From Cytophagaceae bacterium (GTDB lineage Bacteria > Bacteroidota > Bacteroidia > Cytophagales > Spirosomataceae), in the NCBI GenBank assembly GCA_016722655.1, contig JADKIR010000005.1, positions 1,240,001 to 1,304,000 of the forward strand: 64,000 nucleotides of DNA, read 5' to 3'. Below are positions 63,360-64,000 of this stretch, piece by piece. Position 1 is the first letter of the stretch; each line of letters opens with the position of its first letter. A program made the translations under genes and the position numbers. Under the pieces are notes generated by a model, which was given only the letters and a program-made list of their open reading frames with translations, ran no database searches and was not told the origin of the DNA.

Positions 63360-64000
63360 TCAGGAAACCAAAAGCAATACTGAACCTCCTAAAGTGAGCC
63401 CCATCACGAGTTTCCGAAATAAACTTTCATTGATGATGCCCACGATTTTTTTCCCTATAAAAAAACCGGCAATTAGAAATGGAATCAGATACAAATCAAC
63501 TGTGAAGGTTTGAAAATTAATATTTTTCCAGACAAAAATCTGAAAGGGTAATTTGAATAAATTTATCACTAAAAACAACCAGGCTGCTGTCCCAATGAAC
63601 TCATTTTTGGGAAGTCCGGTTGCCAGAAAATAAATATTGGAGAATGCCCCGGCAAGGTTGCCAATCATGGTGGTAAAACCCGAAATCAAACCCATGGAAT
63701 TGGAAAAAATGCGGTTATGAGGAAATTGGGCCTTTTTGTTCATCTCCATCCAAAGTAATATTATGATAGTCAACAACACAATCACGGTCATGATTTTCTT
63801 AAAAAGTTGGTCATCAATGATTTGCCCAAGCCAAACTCCAAGTAAAATACCTGTAATGACACTGGGCAAAAGCTTCCAGAAATATTCCATTTTAATGTGC
63901 CGTTTGTAATACCAAACTGCGAAAACATCGGCGACACAAAGCAATGGCAAAACGACCCCTGTGGATGTTTTTCCACCAAAAACCAACGCCATGATGGTTA
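63360..64000 (-). CDS. TauE/SafE-family sulfite exporter-like permease (5' end outside window)
   Basis: The minus-strand frame is open to the window edge, so the N-terminus is missing. About 213 residues remain, with at least six hydrophobic segments. GVVLPLLCVADVFAVWYYKR is the first TauE-type repeat, and GLISGFTTMIGNLAGAFSNI starts the second. The family exports sulfite, organosulfonates or other anions. The substrate here is unknown. Frame residues before the Met at 63992 show that this Met need not be the start. Confidence 0.9.
   Translation of the reverse strand, partial: TIMALVFGGKTSTGVVLPLLCVADVFAVWYYKRHIKMEYFWKLLPSVITGILLGVWLGQIIDDQLFKKIMTVIVLLTIIILLWMEMNKKAQFPHNRIFSNSMGLISGFTTMIGNLAGAFSNIYFLATGLPKNEFIGTAAWLFLVINLFKLPFQIFVWKNINFQTFTVDLYLIPFLIAGFFIGKKIVGIINESLFRKLVMGLTLGGSVLLLVS

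Overview
The window comes from an A+T-rich member of the Bacteroidota, most likely a Cytophagales (Spirosomaceae-like) bacterium. The evidence is a SusC/SusD pair, a Por/T9SS-type C-terminal sorting domain, many exported lipoproteins, LytTR two-component pairs, CotH, DUF2911 and CRY-DASH genes, weak Shine-Dalgarno signals and one TAnnTTTG-type promoter. The order-level placement is inference. No rRNA, tRNA or CRISPR array was seen.

Layout. 1-7.9 kb is a fructan/sucrose utilisation locus: sugar porter (cut by the window edge), fructokinase, SusC (broken by an in-frame TGA), SusD and an exported GH32 fructan hydrolase. 8.7-15.7 kb is an eight-gene minus-strand operon of almost entirely exported enzymes (carboxylesterase, aldo/keto reductase, two DUF4440/SnoaL-like proteins, two alpha/beta hydrolases, a carboxymuconolactone-decarboxylase-like protein and a cupin), divergent from an AraC regulator. 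15.9-22.3 kb holds regulators (two AraC, one Crp/Fnr), a decayed third AraC copy, a predicted outer-membrane protein, a DinB-like protein and a GNAT enzyme. 22.5-24.6 kb is a DsrE-MFS-exported DsrE operon.

24.95-33.4 kb is an accessory region: about 2 kb of non-coding DNA with three repeat families (a 42-bp array, a 188-bp duplication and a 16-bp VNTR), a fused type IIG-like restriction-modification enzyme with a palindromic repeat inside its reading frame, a beta-solenoid-like membrane protein directly downstream, three copies of a long hairpin repeat and a GIY-YIG nuclease. 33.5-42.2 kb has a collagen-like lipoprotein, a two-component pair, a subtilase bracketed by two HNH-nuclease remnants, a tail-fibre-like exported protein, a small MITE-like element and a CotH protein with a frameshifted signal peptide.

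42.2-51.5 kb carries an unusual 836-aa GNAT/CorA-like protein, a T9SS cargo, a previously hidden 42-codon gene whose product matches the lasso-peptide leader motif, a P-domain/lysyl-oxidase-like protein, a LemA/TPM operon and a CRY-DASH photolyase. 51.8-64 kb has an Oar-like TonB receptor, DUF202, an SDR lacking its catalytic Tyr/Lys, DUF2911, a LytS/LytTR pair (the kinase frameshifted at its end), a zinc-ribbon protein, Nif3, CvfB and a partial TauE/SafE permease.

Three otherwise healthy genes are interrupted: SusC by a substitution, and CotH and the LytS-type kinase by one-base changes in A-runs. The two indels could be sequencing errors and should be checked against reads before being treated as biology. 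The least explained items are the 42-aa lasso-leader-like gene, the 42-bp array with the restriction-modification/membrane-protein pair, the GNAT-CorA-like fusion and the DsrE-MFS-DsrE operon.
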